Origin: Martinezella dioscoreae
GTDB taxonomy: Bacteria; Pseudomonadota; Alphaproteobacteria; Rhizobiales; Rhizobiaceae
Length of the DNA stretch: 64,000 nucleotides
NCBI RefSeq assembly: GCF_009176305.1
Contig: NZ_BLAJ01000004.1
Coordinates: 434,001 to 498,000 of the forward strand
Direction: 5' to 3'
Position numbers and translations under genes: made by a program. Under the pieces are notes generated by a model. The model had not been told where the DNA came from, searched no databases, and saw nothing but the letters and a program-made list of their open reading frames with translations. This document shows positions 1 through 8,494 of the stretch, piece after piece (within the stretch, counting starts at the first letter, position 1; each line of letters begins with the position of its first letter).

Positions 1-249
1 AGAGGAGAGCAAGAAACTTGTGCATCATCTGTCTTCGATTACAGGATCATATGATGAATGCAAACCCACCATCATCATGGACCATATCGAAACGAGGCGA
101 ATGGCCCTACATCAACCTGTCCTTCGGACTTCCGCATTCCGTTGTAGAAAAATCATGGCCACGAAAATCGTAATCACGATCACGATAGGAATCGGATGAC
201 GATCTGCCTTCGCGTGAAGATGGAGCGATCGGCTATCGGTCACGCCCAC

Positions 250-374
250 TTAAAGGGAACTCGCCTCGAAGAGTTCGCGCGTATAGGCGTGGTGCCGGCC
301 TTCAAATCCGCCTTAGTCAGTTCATCGACGAAGGTCCCGTCCTTCATGATCAGCACGCGATCGTATATATGGCT
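250..374 (-). pseudogene. 3' remnant of peptide-type ABC transporter ATPase, frameshifted
   Basis: Read on the minus strand, positions 374 down to about 295 encode HIYDRVLIMKDGTFVDEL followed by TKADLKAG, which is the segment after the H-loop in oligopeptide/dipeptide-type ABC ATPases. The usual C-terminal ending HAYTRELFEASSL and a TAA stop follow at 291-250, but in a different frame, so a small indel lies near 293-297. Nothing upstream of 374 continues the protein: Walker A, Walker B and the signature motif are all missing. This is a decayed gene end, probably left by a deletion. I infer the family from these short motifs only. Confidence 0.6.
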
Positions 375-734
375 CCTCCCGGGAGTGCGATGTAATACGT
401 ATGATGTTGTCTATATGTCATATTATGATTTATCGAAAATCGGCATGGCTTGCAAGGCCAGGCGGATGACCTGATGCGAATGAGCGGAGGTCAAAAGTGG
501 CGACATGAGACCCGGGTTGCCTGAAGCTGGCGTAACGGGCAATCGATCGGTTGCCATGTGGCTTGGCGGTAAAAGGTACCAGATGGGGTGGCATTTGATA
601 AGGCCGGAGATGGGGCGGCTCGATATCAGCGATTGCGCGTGTCGCCTCCTCACGGAGCGGCAATAGCTCTCGACACCTCTAAGAATTCATATTATGTCAT
701 ATGATACGGATCAATCTCACGGGAGAGACGCTCG
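375..734. other. Gene-free upstream region of uxuA
   Basis: No convincing coding frame is visible in these 360 bases. The region separates the ABC ATPase remnant from uxuA and is AT-rich around 390-430 and 680-710. It carries two copies of the 10-mer TCATATTATG (418-427 and 688-697), described separately. Positions 1-249 also show no recognisable gene, apart from a 10-bp palindrome ATCATATGAT at 46-55. Confidence 0.5.
687..705. promoter_or_regulatory. Candidate operator upstream of uxuA
   Basis: TCATATTATG at 688-697 runs into the palindrome TCATATGA at 697-704, about 30 bp before the uxuA start. The same 10-mer occurs at 418-427, and a related palindrome ATCATATGAT lies at 46-55. Repeated AT-rich half-sites ahead of a sugar-acid catabolic gene suggest a binding site for a GntR- or LacI-type regulator. 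No such regulator is encoded nearby, so the assignment is inference. Confidence 0.3.
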
Positions 735-1709
735 GTGTATGTAGGAACACAGGTTGAGGCGCGCGACGACGACGATTATCGCGTTTTCGCGCAATTGGGG
801 CTGAAGCATATATGTGCGGACCCGCCGGGAAAGCCGGAGAGCTGGACGCTATCCGATCTTGAGCGCCTTCGCGACAAGGTCGAGAGTTTCGGGCTGATTC
901 TGGATATGATCCAGCTTCCCTTGCCGTCTCAACCGATCGAAAAGGCATCCTATCCTGATATTCTACTTGCCGGACCGGATCGCGATCGCCAGATCGATGC
1001 GGTCTGCAAGCTCATCGAAGATGTGGCGGCGGCCGGCATCCCCGCGGCAAAATACAATCTCAATCTCATCGGCATACCGCGCACGCCGGAAGAGCCTGGA
1101 CGCGGCGGTTCGATGAATGCGAGCTTCCGCTGGGACAAGGCGGACCACCACGCCGCCCCCGGCCTTGCCGGCGTCCTGTCGGAAGACGAGAACTGGGAGC
1201 GCATCGATTATTTCCTGGAGCGGGTTGTGCCCGTGGCGGAGAGCAATCGCGTCCGCCTCGCTTGCCACCCGCATGATCCCTACACACCGCCGGGTTATCG
1301 CGGCGTCACGCGTGTGCTCGGCTCCGTGGAAGGCTTGAAGAAGTTCGTGCTGATGCGTGAAAGCCCCTATCACGGGCTGAATTTCTGCCAGGGATCGGTC
1401 GGCGAGATGCTCGACAATCCGCGCGAGGAGATCGATGACATCATCCGCTGGTTCGGCACGCGCGGCAAGCTTTTCAACGTCCATTTCCGCAACATTCGCG
1501 GTGGCAAGCTCTCCTTCATGGAGACCTTCCCGGATGAGGGCGACATGGACATGGTCCGCTCCGCGAAGGTCTACAAGGAGGTCGGCTACCAATACATGCT
1601 GATGCCCGATCATGTTCCGACCATCAGCGGCCGGGACCCGACCGGCGTCGCCTTCGCCTTCTGCTACGGCTACATCGCCGCCCTCGTCCAGTCACTCGAA
1701 GGCGCCTGA
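735..1709 (+). CDS. uxuA: Mannonate dehydratase (UxuA family)
   Basis: Predicted to dehydrate D-mannonate to 2-keto-3-deoxy-D-gluconate in hexuronate catabolism, in the cytoplasm. The 324-residue protein shows family landmarks: KYNLNLIG near 106-113, CHPHDP at 177-182, FCQGS at 217-221, NVHFRN at 248-253 and MPDHVP at 290-295. The His/Cys/Asp residues there fit the metal-dependent TIM-barrel active site. It is shorter than the roughly 394-residue E. coli enzyme. The start is GTG at 735, with GGGAGAG about 7 bases upstream. kdgD follows 38 bp downstream on the same strand, so the two probably form one sugar-acid operon. The family is clear; activity on mannonate rather than another aldonate is inferred. 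Confidence 0.85.
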   Translation: MYVGTQVEARDDDDYRVFAQLGLKHICADPPGKPESWTLSDLERLRDKVESFGLILDMIQLPLPSQPIEKASYPDILLAGPDRDRQIDAVCKLIEDVAAAGIPAAKYNLNLIGIPRTPEEPGRGGSMNASFRWDKADHHAAPGLAGVLSEDENWERIDYFLERVVPVAESNRVRLACHPHDPYTPPGYRGVTRVLGSVEGLKKFVLMRESPYHGLNFCQGSVGEMLDNPREEIDDIIRWFGTRGKLFNVHFRNIRGGKLSFMETFPDEGDMDMVRSAKVYKEVGYQYMLMPDHVPTISGRDPTGVAFAFCYGYIAALVQSLEGA

Positions 1710-1747
1710 GACCCATCGCCCCTACCAATCGATAACAGGATTCCGAT

Positions 1748-2656
1748 ATGAACCCGATTGAACTGAAAAAGGCGGTTGGCAGCGGTCTGCTGTCCTTTCC
1801 CGTCACTCATTTCGACAGCGACCTGAAATTCGACGAGGCGAAGTACCGCCGCCATGTCGAGTGGCTGGCAGGCTATGATGCCGCCGCTCTTTTTGCCGCC
1901 GGCGGAACCGGCGAGTTCTTCTCCCTCAATCCCGCCGAAATCCCGCAGGTCGTTCGCGCCGCAAAGGCATCCGCGGGCAATACGCCGATCATCTCAGGGA
2001 CGGGCTATGGCACGTCGCTTGCCATCGAGATCGCCAAGGCAGCCGAGAAGGCGGGGGCGGACGGTCTGCTGCTCCTGCCGCCTTATCTCATGTTCGCCGA
2101 ACAGGCCGGCCTGATCGCTCATGTCAAGGCTGTATGCCAATCCGTCGGAATAGGCGTCATCGTTTACAACCGTGACAATGCGGTGCTCAGCGCCGACAGC
2201 ATCGCACGGCTTACCGACGAGTGCCCCAATCTCATCGGCTACAAGGACGGGGTCGGTGAGGTCGACAAGGTGATCGAGATCACCACGACCCTCAAGGACC
2301 GTCTCGTCTATGTCGGCGGCATGCCGACCCATGAAGTCTATGCCCAAGCCTATTTCGCCGCAGGCGTCACGACCTATTCCTCCGCCGTCTTCAATTTCAT
2401 TCCCGCGCTTGCCCAGCGTTTCTACAGCGCGTTGCGGGGCGGAGATCAGGCAACGGTCGATGAAATCCTCACGGGCTTCTTCTTCCCGTTCGTCGCCCTG
2501 CGCAATCGAAAGAAGGGCTATGCGGTCTCGATCATCAAGGCCGGCTTGCATGTTCTCGGCAAGGATCCAGGTCCTGTGCGCCCACCGCTGACCGATCTGA
2601 CGCCGGAGGAACTGGCAGCGCTCGCAAAGATCATCGAGGCGGCCAAGGCCGCGTGA
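1748..2656 (+). CDS. kdgD: 5-dehydro-4-deoxyglucarate dehydratase
   Basis: A member of the dihydrodipicolinate synthase/N-acetylneuraminate lyase superfamily, predicted to convert 5-keto-4-deoxy-D-glucarate to 2-oxoglutarate semialdehyde with loss of water and CO2. The 302-residue sequence has the carboxylate-binding motif GGTGEF (52-57), YNRDN (140-144) with the catalytic Tyr140, and the Schiff-base lysine K166 in GYKDG. Length matches the family (about 300-305). It begins at ATG 1748 behind an AGGA site and follows uxuA by 38 bp. With uxuA this points to breakdown of galacturonate- or glucarate-derived acids; the other enzymes of that route are not in the window. Confidence 0.88.
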   Translation: MNPIELKKAVGSGLLSFPVTHFDSDLKFDEAKYRRHVEWLAGYDAAALFAAGGTGEFFSLNPAEIPQVVRAAKASAGNTPIISGTGYGTSLAIEIAKAAEKAGADGLLLLPPYLMFAEQAGLIAHVKAVCQSVGIGVIVYNRDNAVLSADSIARLTDECPNLIGYKDGVGEVDKVIEITTTLKDRLVYVGGMPTHEVYAQAYFAAGVTTYSSAVFNFIPALAQRFYSALRGGDQATVDEILTGFFFPFVALRNRKKGYAVSIIKAGLHVLGKDPGPVRPPLTDLTPEELAALAKIIEAAKAA

Positions 2657-2659
2657 GGC

Positions 2660-2818
2660 TCAGCCAGGCACATGCGAACGATCGTCGGCAATGCTGGCGA
2701 TCCCGCTTTGCGGGGGGAAGATACTCGTGATTAGCTTGCCGTCTCGAATTTCTACCGACATGATGGCCACCTCGGCAATGCTTGCGTCGACACATGTGTG
2801 TTCCAGACATTCATCCAT
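2660..2818 (-). CDS. Possible 52-residue orphan or C-terminal remnant
   Basis: A short open frame on the minus strand starts at ATG 2818 with MDECLEHTC, continues through EVAIMSVEIRDGKLITSIF and ends DDRSHVPG at a TGA at 2660. It converges on kdgD with a 3-bp gap. The composition is protein-like, with alternating hydrophobic and charged residues, but I recognise no family. A stop in the same frame lies close upstream. It could be the C-terminal stub of a lost gene or a chance frame. No clear ribosome binding site is visible. Confidence 0.22.
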   Translation of the reverse strand: MDECLEHTCVDASIAEVAIMSVEIRDGKLITSIFPPQSGIASIADDRSHVPG

Positions 2819-3220
2819 GCCATGGACTAGTCAAATGGCGTGCTCATGCTAATCGACTATTATTCCGTCGACATCGCGCGAACTGGGTCGAAATCGTCAC
2901 CCATCCCCGATGAGGGACAAGGATCACGGCTGCTTCGTCTCGCGGAGAGGCGTAGTGGCCGTGTAATCAGCGGTCCGCCTGTCACACCGACCGATTCTTT
3001 AGACCAATGACGTCATGGATACGCGATAGCAATCGCCATGAAGCTGCCGCGTCATGGTCAGGGGATCGCCATGCTATTGCCTCATAGAAAACGTTTGACG
3101 GCCACATTGCCGCCGGATCGTTCCTCGACCCTAACCGGCGGCTGAATCCAATATGGTATGCCAAATTTCGCTCTACGCCATCAAAGAGGTGTTCCCCCCG
3201 CACGACCAAGAGGAATTGAG
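2819..3220. other. Gene-free stretch before the DUF4168 gene
   Basis: These 400 bases show no reading frame with family signal on either strand. They probably hold the promoter of the secreted DUF4168 protein gene and the decayed upstream part of the short minus-strand frame ending at 2660. I see no strong repeat or terminator here. Confidence 0.4.
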
Positions 3221-3646
3221 ATGATGATTCGTCATATCCCCGCTGTATCGTTGACCGCTGCAGCCTTGAGCCTGATGGTTCTCAGCAATCAAGCCTTCGC
3301 ACAGCAAGCAACACAAGAGCAGCAGCCTGCTCAAGCACAACAGCCCGATAGCAATGCTGCCGCTCCCACGGTCAGCGATCAAAAAATAGAGGCTTTTGCG
3401 GTCGCTTATCTCCAGGTGGATAAGATCAGGCAGGAATATTCGGCCAAGATCGGCGCGACACAGGATCCGACCGCGAAACAACAGCTGCAGACCGAGGCAA
3501 GCAAGCAGATGGTGCAGGCCGTTCAGACCTCTCCTGGGATGTCGGTAGACGAATACAACGCAATTCTAACGGCTGCAAAGAAGGATCCTGTACTCGTTAA
3601 GAAAGTCCAGGATAAGATTCAGAAAGCCGCACCTGCGCAACAGTAA
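3221..3646 (+). CDS. Secreted DUF4168-type protein
   Basis: A 141-residue protein with a clear Sec signal peptide: MMIRHIPAVS, then a hydrophobic core, then cleavage after NQAFA. A Gln/Ala-rich linker follows, then one helical domain (about residues 50-135) that resembles DUF4168, with VSDQKIEAFAVAYLQVDKI at its start. DUF4168 proteins are exported and of unknown function. The start at 3221 is chosen because AGGA at 3211-3214 has good spacing; an in-frame start at 3158 would put residues before the signal peptide. It stands alone, between a gene-free region and a hairpin at 3684. Confidence 0.65.
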   Translation: MMIRHIPAVSLTAAALSLMVLSNQAFAQQATQEQQPAQAQQPDSNAAAPTVSDQKIEAFAVAYLQVDKIRQEYSAKIGATQDPTAKQQLQTEASKQMVQAVQTSPGMSVDEYNAILTAAKKDPVLVKKVQDKIQKAAPAQQ

Positions 3647-3683
3647 GCGACGAAACGATCTCCACGTAATGTGATATCAGATC

Positions 3684-3707
3684 GATGCCGCATCTCGGCG
3701 CGGCATC
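3684..3707. terminator. Hairpin after the DUF4168 gene
   Basis: GATGCCGC (3684-3691) pairs perfectly with GCGGCATC (3700-3707) across an 8-base loop. It lies 38 bp after the DUF4168 stop and 44 bp before the stop of the convergent gene at 3751. There is no strong T-run, so it is a possible but weak bidirectional terminator. Confidence 0.4.
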
Positions 3708-3750
3708 GACTGCCATCTTCATCGCGATGGCGGTGAGGCGATCGGCCGGT

Positions 3751-4575
3751 CTATCGCACGGCCGCTTTCAGCAGGCCGTTGCGAGCGAAGGTCTCGCGCA
3801 GCCGCTCGTCGACGGCGATGTAGGAATCGAGTGTCAGCGCGAGCTTTTTTGCAATGACCGGTAAGCTTTCGGCCAGCTTTATCAGACGCTCCGGATCGGA
3901 AAACACGATCTCTGCATAGGTATTGAAGTCATTCTCCGAGGTCGTCGCGCCATAGGCGGAGAGAAAGCCGGTTTCCACCGGTGGAGCGGTCTGGCCATTG
4001 CGAGCGATCTGATCGGTCGCACTGTTCTGAAATTGCCACCCGGCTGGCTCGAGCGCGGTGAAGGACCGTTGCAGGGCATCATTGCGGAGCCAAATGAAGG
4101 AACTTGTTTCGTGGTGCACGCCAAGCTCCGCGGTCAGCTGACGCGTCTCGGCCGATACGTTGGAGGGTGCGGCGAGAAATATCCAGTCCTGCCCATAGGT
4201 GCCGCCCGCTTCGGCGCCGTCGATCAAAATCTTGCCGGCGATGAAGATCGCCTTGATGATCCGGCCGAGAAATTGATCCGGATAAGCTTCGAAAGCCCTG
4301 GCAATGCCGCGCAGCGAGTCCTTCACGGCGGTATGGTCGGCAGGGCTCAACACGACGCCCTCTACCGGCGCGTCGGCGGGTAGATAGGGTGGCACGTAGA
4401 AGGTTGACGGATCGCCAAAGCCGATCGTCAGGCCCTGTTGCTGGCCAAGCTTGGCCGCATAAGCATCAGCATCGGCAATGGTATCCTCTTTCGGTGTAGA
4501 TCGGCCGAGAAGGTAGGAACCGCTCCCGGCCAGAACCACCGCTGCGCCAAGTAGAAGACGCCGTGAGACAATCAA
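3751..4575 (-). CDS. Secreted metallopeptidase-like protein of unknown function
   Basis: A 274-residue protein with an N-terminal export signal (IVSRRLLLGAAVVLAGSGSYLLG) that could be a Sec or Tat signal or a membrane anchor. The middle holds ELGVHHETSSFIWLRN, and further on ENDFNTYAEIVF. A His-His-Glu followed by a downstream Glu recalls gluzincin-like zinc proteins, but this is not a strict HExxH, so enzyme activity is unproven. The start is TTG at 4575, overlapping the stop of the LysM gene by 4 bases (TTGA). This indicates translational coupling and a shared function at the cell envelope. No close functional match is recognised. Confidence 0.6.
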   Translation of the reverse strand: MIVSRRLLLGAAVVLAGSGSYLLGRSTPKEDTIADADAYAAKLGQQQGLTIGFGDPSTFYVPPYLPADAPVEGVVLSPADHTAVKDSLRGIARAFEAYPDQFLGRIIKAIFIAGKILIDGAEAGGTYGQDWIFLAAPSNVSAETRQLTAELGVHHETSSFIWLRNDALQRSFTALEPAGWQFQNSATDQIARNGQTAPPVETGFLSAYGATTSENDFNTYAEIVFSDPERLIKLAESLPVIAKKLALTLDSYIAVDERLRETFARNGLLKAAVR

Positions 4576-5699
4576 TGTGCCAGTCCAACCCGGGCGCCGA
4601 CATGCACGGCGGCTGGAACCGCGGCGCGTGGTAGGGCTGTGGTGGCCGCACCCCGAAGCATGGCGAGGCCGCGCGTCAGCGAGGCGCCGGCGGCCGCGAA
4701 GGAGGCCGGATCATCGGCGACGCCGACGCCGCCGGAGAAGAAATCCTCGACGAGGGTGCCGACGACAATGACGCCAGCACCGATGACCAGGCCGGTGCCG
4801 ATGACGCGGCTCCAGTTTGTTCCTTCATCGGGCTCGCGGATACGCACCGCGTCACGCACGGCCTGCGGCGAAGGCGCAGACGGAGGAATCTGTGCTTTAG
4901 GCGTGATCAGAATCACAAAGGCCACGCTCATCGCGACATAGTGGAACGGGCCGATCCTGCCCTGCAGCTTGGGGAAGCGGACCTCGGCACGCAGCTTCGG
5001 GATCGGGCTGCCGGAGCTGAACTCGACGCCAACCGCGGTGGCGGCCGCGTTGGGCGTCGTGCTCTGGCTGACCAGCATCGAGCGCACTGTCACTTCCTTT
5101 TTCTTCGAATCGTAGATGAAGCGGGTGTCGCCAATGAGCTGACCGAAAGCGACGTTGGCCTGCTGCGAAATCTGCGTTTCCAGCCGTCCGCCATTGCTCA
5201 CATAGGTCGCCGGGTAGCGCTTGTCCGTCATCAGGACGACATCGCCGGTCATGCGGAACTCGATTGTCGCCGTCGGGGTCTCAATGACGGGCATTGTCAG
5301 ATCATTCAAGCGGTACTTGATCGAGATCGGCGAATAGACGTGCGGCAACTCCTTCTTCAGTTCCGTAGCCGGGTTGCCGGTGCGAAGCGGCTGCGGCGAG
5401 GCTGAATGCGGCGCCGAAGTGGCGGCGGATGTCGAGGGATTATGATGCTGCGAAGTATGCGGTGTATGGTTATGGCCGTTGCTGCCATGCTCGCGCTGAC
5501 CTGGCAGAACGGGGATCAAAATTGTGCTGCCGGTATGGATCAAATCCGGATCGGGGATTCCATGTCCGGTGGTGCGAATGACATCGCGGCGGTTGTTATA
5601 GCGCCAGATACGCGGCCATTGCGCACCATGGCCGAGATGTTCGTGGGCGATAGACCAGAGCGTATCGCCCGCCTTGATCTGATATCGTGTGCCGATCAT
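4572..5699 (-). CDS. LysM-domain protein
   Basis: The 375-residue protein opens with a LysM module (residues 1-65: YQIKAGDTLWSIAHEHLG, then IWRYNNR and GSTILIPVL), which binds peptidoglycan or other glycans. A His/Ser/Thr-rich linker follows (about 70-110), then a domain of unknown family with beta-strand character (about 115-265). Two hydrophobic stretches follow: one near 255-270, and a Gly-rich one near 305-330 (VIGTGLVIGAGVIVVGTLV). No N-terminal signal peptide is visible, so LysM-first export is unusual. It is the first gene of a pair: its TGA stop overlaps the TTG start of the secreted HHExS protein. Confidence 0.7.
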   Translation of the reverse strand: MIGTRYQIKAGDTLWSIAHEHLGHGAQWPRIWRYNNRRDVIRTTGHGIPDPDLIHTGSTILIPVLPGQREHGSNGHNHTPHTSQHHNPSTSAATSAPHSASPQPLRTGNPATELKKELPHVYSPISIKYRLNDLTMPVIETPTATIEFRMTGDVVLMTDKRYPATYVSNGGRLETQISQQANVAFGQLIGDTRFIYDSKKKEVTVRSMLVSQSTTPNAAATAVGVEFSSGSPIPKLRAEVRFPKLQGRIGPFHYVAMSVAFVILITPKAQIPPSAPSPQAVRDAVRIREPDEGTNWSRVIGTGLVIGAGVIVVGTLVEDFFSGGVGVADDPASFAAAGASLTRGLAMLRGAATTALPRAAVPAAVHVGARVGLAH

Positions 5700-5942
5700 A
5701 TTTTTCCCCCGTGTGTTGCTTTACGGAATAGGATAGTTGGCTGGTGCGCCTGTCAACGCCGTATCAGGTTTTCGCTATCGTCATATGACAATGAGATTAC
5801 TAATCATACCTGACGTAGAGATATTCCACCGTTAGCTGCATAAATATGATCGCGCTGCCGATGGCCGCGGCGGTAAAATCGACAGGATCGACCGTTCCAG
5901 AACGCCGAGGCTTGTCGCGGTGGCAAGCAAGTGACTTCGCTA

Positions 5943-6309
5943 TCAGCGCCTGGCCAAGTTCGTCGTTCCGGGGCAGATCCAGAGCGAGACGCTATCGGCT
6001 ATGGTGAGGTCACGGGCTGGTCTGTTGGTGCCGTCGAGCTCGTCATAAAAGGTCTGTCCGTCCCACACACCTACTGATTCATTTTTGTTCAGCCTTAGGT
6101 TGATATTTTCATCGTCTCCATATCCATTGAGTTGATGTATGGCGGATATTTTCCGTCGCCGTCGCTCTATAGCTGCTCGTCGGTCGCGGGAGCTGAGCCC
6201 CACCTGATGATTGACCGGCATCATCGGCCCAGGCAACGGAAATCGCGCAGGAAAGGATAAATAAGGCAATTAGGAAGGGCGCTCGAAACAGTTTGGCAAG
6301 TGAAGCCAT
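5943..6309 (-). pseudogene. Possible frameshifted small secreted protein
   Basis: From ATG 6309 the minus strand reads MASLAKLFRAPFLIALFI and on to ISVAWADDA, a good Sec signal peptide. That frame stops at 6109 after 66 residues. An overlapping frame (6269-5943) continues with NINLRLNKNESVGVWDGQTF and DLTIADSVSLWICPG, which looks like a folded secreted domain. The simplest reading is one small exported protein broken by a frameshift between about 6180 and 6110. Two separate short genes or a chance overlap cannot be excluded. No family recognised. Confidence 0.35.
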
Positions 6310-6660
6310 GCCGTTGGTGCTCCATAGATTTCCGCTTGAATCCCGGCGTTTGACGACGAATGAAGCCGCCGAAAGGCACGGGCAATAAAACCTCGCTACA
6401 CCTCAGATCACACTACCATGCGTGATCTAGGCGCCTGGTTGATTTTTTCGAGAGGGATGGAAGCTTTTAGTTGCCGTTATGATCGCTTGACGTGCAAAGA
6501 CAGCAGCGGGCTGGATTCATAAGGCGGGAGAGCCTTCGCCACCAGCATCACGCCGGCCCACCGACGCTCGCCGATCTGATAGGGATTTTGGTTCGCTAGC
6601 CCGGGAGCCGACAGGGTATGGATGTGCCCGGTCAACCGCCGGGCAGACCCGTTGCTTCGG
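6310..6660. other. Gene-free stretch with a possible decayed frame
   Basis: Between the small secreted protein and the ABC substrate-binding gene I find no complete gene. On the minus strand a frame ending at 6477 reads NPYQIGERRWAGVMLVAKAL and on to SLLSLHVKRS-like residues before a stop. This has coding character but no recognisable family. It may be the 3' end of a lost gene. TCAGATCACAC and TGCGTGATCT at about 6403-6429 are weakly self-complementary. Confidence 0.3.
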
Positions 6661-7692
6661 TCAGATCTTTGCAGCCTTGGCGAAAGTCGGATCGAATGTC
6701 TTCTCGAAGGGTACGTCGGCATTGGCGAGTTCGGGATCGAGCGTCTTCAACACGCCCATCATGGACTTATAGCCTTCCGGCGTGACCATGCCGTCCGGGG
6801 AATACATTTCCTTGGAATTCTTGAATGCCTGCATGTAGAGGTCACGATTGCCGAGCAGATATTCCTCTGGAACGACGCCGGCGACATCTTCGGGGCTTGC
6901 TGTCGCGATCCATTTCAGGGCCTTCATGAAGGCGTTGACCGTCTTTTGCGTGGTGATTGGGTTCTCTTTCGCAAATTCGCGCTTGATGTAGACGGTCGCG
7001 GCCGGGTTCGGACCACCGAAAAGCGCACGTGTACCGGCCTCGGTGCGTGTATCCAGAAGCACCGTGACGTCGCCATCATACTGCAACTGCGCGATGACCG
7101 GATCGAGATGGGAAAGGCCGTCGATCTGACCGCTCTTGACCGCGGCAACGGCGCCGGCCCCGCCGCCGACGCCGATCAGCGACGCATCGTCCGTCTTCAG
7201 TCCGTTCTTCAGCATGGCATATTGGAACATGAGCGCCGTCGAGGAGCCTGGCGCGGTGACGCCGATCTTGCGGCCCTTCATGTCCGCCATCGACTTGATC
7301 TCGCCGGCGAGGTCCTTGCGCACGGCGATGACGATGCCGGGGAAGCGGCCAAGATTGCAGATCGCGACGATATCCTGACCCTTGTTCTGCATGCGGATCG
7401 TATGTTCATAGGCGCCGGCGACGACATCGAGGGAGCCGCCGATCAGTCCCTCCAGCGACTTCGAACCGCCGGCGAAATCATTGATGGTGACGTTGAGACC
7501 CTCTTCCTTGAAGAAGCCCTTCCGTTCGGCGATCGTCAGGGGCAGATAATAGAGCAGCGGCTTGCCGCCGACGCCGATCAACAGGTCCGGCTTTTCCGGC
7601 TTCGCATCCTGCGCCACCGCCGGCAGAATCCCCGCAAGCGAAGCGCCGATTCCAAAGCTCGCGGTCCCGATCAGAAATGTCCTGCGTTCCAT
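6661..7692 (-). CDS. ABC transporter substrate-binding protein, NMT1/SsuA type
   Basis: A 343-residue periplasmic binding protein with signal MERRTFLIGTASFGIGASLA ending in AVAQ. The NMT1/THI5-like fold is shown by PLTIAERKGFFKEEGLNVTI, GLIGGSLDVVAGAYEHTIR, VRKDLAGEIKSMADMKGRKI and GVTAPGSSTALMFQYAMLKN. Family members bind sulfonates, nitrate, taurine, pyrimidine precursors or aromatic acids; the sequence does not tell which. ATG at 7692 is chosen because GGAGGAAAAACT precedes it; the longer frame begins inside the permease gene. It is the last gene of a three-gene importer operon (ATPase, permease, binding protein). Confidence 0.85.
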   Translation of the reverse strand: MERRTFLIGTASFGIGASLAGILPAVAQDAKPEKPDLLIGVGGKPLLYYLPLTIAERKGFFKEEGLNVTINDFAGGSKSLEGLIGGSLDVVAGAYEHTIRMQNKGQDIVAICNLGRFPGIVIAVRKDLAGEIKSMADMKGRKIGVTAPGSSTALMFQYAMLKNGLKTDDASLIGVGGGAGAVAAVKSGQIDGLSHLDPVIAQLQYDGDVTVLLDTRTEAGTRALFGGPNPAATVYIKREFAKENPITTQKTVNAFMKALKWIATASPEDVAGVVPEEYLLGNRDLYMQAFKNSKEMYSPDGMVTPEGYKSMMGVLKTLDPELANADVPFEKTFDPTFAKAAKI

Positions 7693-7723
7693 AGTTTTTC
7701 CTCCACGTCTCCGTTTCGTTGCG

Positions 7724-8494
7724 CTACTGGCCGCGCCAGGCAAGCAGCCGTCGTTCGACCATCGTCATGACCCAATCCACCAGCAGGACGAAAGCGGTCA
7801 GAACCGCCATGCCCGCAAAGACGCCCGTCACATCAAAGATACCCTCGGCCTGCTGGATGAGGTAGCCGAGACCAGCGGCGGAACCGAGATATTCGCCGAC
7901 GACCGCACCGACAACGGCAAAGCCGACCGAAGTATGCAGGCTGGAAAACACCCAGGAAAGCGCGGAGGGCAGATAGACATGGCGCAGCAGCTGCCGCTCG
8001 TTCATTCCAAGCATGCGGGCATTGGACAGCACCGGCTGGCTGACTTCCTTGACACCCTGGTAGACGTTGAAAAAGACGATGAAGAAGACGAGCGTGATGC
8101 CGAGCGCCACCTTGGACCAGATGCCGAGGCCGAACCACAACGCGAAGATCGGTGCCAGCACGACACGGGGCAGTGCATTCGCCGCCTTCACATAAGGGTC
8201 GAAGACTGCCGCGATCAGCGGCCGGCGGGCGAACCAGAAGCCGAAGACGACGCCGCCGAAGGCGCCGAGCAGGAAGGCCAGGATCGATTCCGATAGCGTG
8301 ATCCAGAGATGATACCAGATCGATCCGCTGGCGAACCATTGGATCACACGTTGCGCGACCTTGAGCGGATCGGCAAAGAAGAAGGATATGGTCTTCGGAT
8401 TGCCGAAGAGGCCGGTATTCGTCGCCAGATGCCAGAGGACCAGAATGACCAGCGCCACCAGGATCTGTAGCAGGAGAAGGAGGGAGCGGTTCAT
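7724..8494 (-). CDS. ABC transporter permease, SsuC/TauC type
   Basis: A 256-residue inner-membrane permease with about six hydrophobic segments. The first is LLLLLQILVALVILVLWHL near residues 5-23, and the last is GMAVLTAFVLLVDWVMTMVE. The EAA loop that contacts the ATPase is LSNARMLGMNERQLLRHVYL with SALSWVFSSL. The sequence is typical of permeases paired with NMT1-type binding proteins. Its start overlaps the ATPase stop by 4 bases (ATGA, 8491-8494), so the two are translationally coupled. Confidence 0.87.
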   Translation of the reverse strand: MNRSLLLLLQILVALVILVLWHLATNTGLFGNPKTISFFFADPLKVAQRVIQWFASGSIWYHLWITLSESILAFLLGAFGGVVFGFWFARRPLIAAVFDPYVKAANALPRVVLAPIFALWFGLGIWSKVALGITLVFFIVFFNVYQGVKEVSQPVLSNARMLGMNERQLLRHVYLPSALSWVFSSLHTSVGFAVVGAVVGEYLGSAAGLGYLIQQAEGIFDVTGVFAGMAVLTAFVLLVDWVMTMVERRLLAWRGQ

